Assembly (NCBI RefSeq): GCF_022968135.1
Contig: NZ_JALJRA010000005.1
Coordinates: forward strand, 1 to 64,000
Direction: 5' to 3'
Length of the DNA: 64,000 bases
Origin: Pseudorhizobium tarimense
GTDB lineage: Bacteria; Pseudomonadota; Alphaproteobacteria; Rhizobiales; Rhizobiaceae
Part shown: one piece after another, positions 63,592-64,000 of the stretch
Layout: every line of letters begins with the position of its first letter
How positions within the stretch are numbered: the stretch's first letter is position 1
Position numbers and translations under genes: made by a program
Notes under the pieces: generated by a model
What the model was told of the DNA's origin: nothing
The model's input: the letters and a program-made list of their open reading frames with translations, nothing else
The model's database searches: none

Positions 63592-64000
63592 TCAGTGGTT
63601 GCGCCATCCCATCAGCGTCTCGATCCGGTTTGCCGAAGCGCGCACGTGCTCGGTGTATCTGCTCTCGTCGGAGAGAACCTTCTGCTCGGGAAGCACGATC
63701 GATATCGTAGCGGCACAATGGCCTTCGCGGTCGACAATGGGGGAGGCAATGCACGCAACGGCATAGTCGGATTCTGCGACCTGGATCGACAAGCGCTCGT
63801 CGAAGGCGCGCCCTGCAGCCTCCGACAGCGTCGCCGCATCGATTTCCGCCCGGCCGGTCGGAGAGGTTCGCGCACAGCGGCGAAAGAGTTCCATCCTCTC
63901 GGCCTGTGGAAGATGACCGACGAGAAGGCGTCCGGACGCTGTCCAGTTCAGCGGCACGCGTGTTCCGACGCGGGAGGCAACCTGGAAGGGACTCGGCCCA
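63592..64000 (-). CDS. IclR-family transcriptional regulator, C-terminal part (cut by window)
   Basis: The visible 135 or so residues form an IclR effector-binding domain: SPFQVASRVGTRVPLNWTAS, GRLLVGHLPQAERME and SDYAVACIASPIVDREGHC. The frame is open to position 64000, so the start and the winged helix are outside the window. It is convergent with the RidA gene, nine bases apart, and is the likely regulator of the dpp/amidohydrolase operon. Confidence 0.85.
   Translation of the reverse strand, partial: GPSPFQVASRVGTRVPLNWTASGRLLVGHLPQAERMELFRRCARTSPTGRAEIDAATLSEAAGRAFDERLSIQVAESDYAVACIASPIVDREGHCAATISIVLPEQKVLSDESRYTEHVRASANRIETLMGWRNH

Overview
The window comes from a GC-rich alphaproteobacterium, most likely Rhizobiales (Mesorhizobium/Rhizobium-like). 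That is inferred from the initiator tRNA sequence, the style of the T6SS and peptide-transporter genes and the codon usage; no marker gene fixes the genus.

Positions 1-46.4 kb look like a type VI secretion (T6SS) genomic island. It starts at the 3' end of a tRNA-fMet gene (1-72) and ends at an imperfect ~60-bp direct repeat of that tRNA's 3' end and terminator (46368-46427). Relics of a serine recombinase and an IS3-type transposase lie inside the left end, and no intact integrase is visible. From left to right on the minus strand come kinase, pppA, tagF, tssM, tssL, tssK, tssJ, fha, tssG, tssF, tssE, tssC, tssB and tssA (transcribed from tssA towards the kinase), with five ATGA start/stop overlaps. 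A divergent plus-strand set encodes a STAS protein, a histidine-kinase-like anti-sigma ATPase, a coiled-coil protein and a MinD-like ATPase. Next, on the minus strand, are a second Ser/Thr kinase, a sigma-54 activator, clpV and hcp; hcp has a near-perfect -24/-12 promoter. A plus-strand spike/cargo operon (28-38.3 kb) follows: DUF2169-pentapeptide, pentapeptide, PAAR-like DUF4150, a short VgrG, a separate needle-like protein, DUF3540, a TPR-glycosyltransferase-like protein and a small unknown. The island ends with a sensory operon (38.4-46.2 kb): a membrane sensor, a sensor-HAMP-MFS fusion, an orphan ABC_sub_bind protein, a polytopic membrane sensor and a HAMP-SpoIIE phosphatase.

The most interesting feature is a complete set of partner-switching components (SpoIIE phosphatase, STAS antagonist, HATPase kinase) with unusual membrane sensors inside a T6SS island that also has a threonine-phosphorylation pathway (two kinases, PppA, Fha, TagF) and sigma-54 control. 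Extracytoplasmic signals may therefore reach T6SS activity through protein phosphorylation.

Positions 46.5-64 kb are peptide/amide catabolism. A GntR-led operon (regulator, substrate-binding protein, two permeases, cytoplasmic gamma-glutamyltransferase, fused two-domain ATPase) lies on the minus strand. Beside it is a decayed second system: a frameshifted dppDF-type ATPase, an intact acetamidase/formamidase, and a substrate-binding gene broken by frameshifts and an internal inversion. An intact plus-strand operon follows (substrate-binding protein, two permeases, amidohydrolase, RidA-like protein), and a convergent IclR regulator is cut by the window end.
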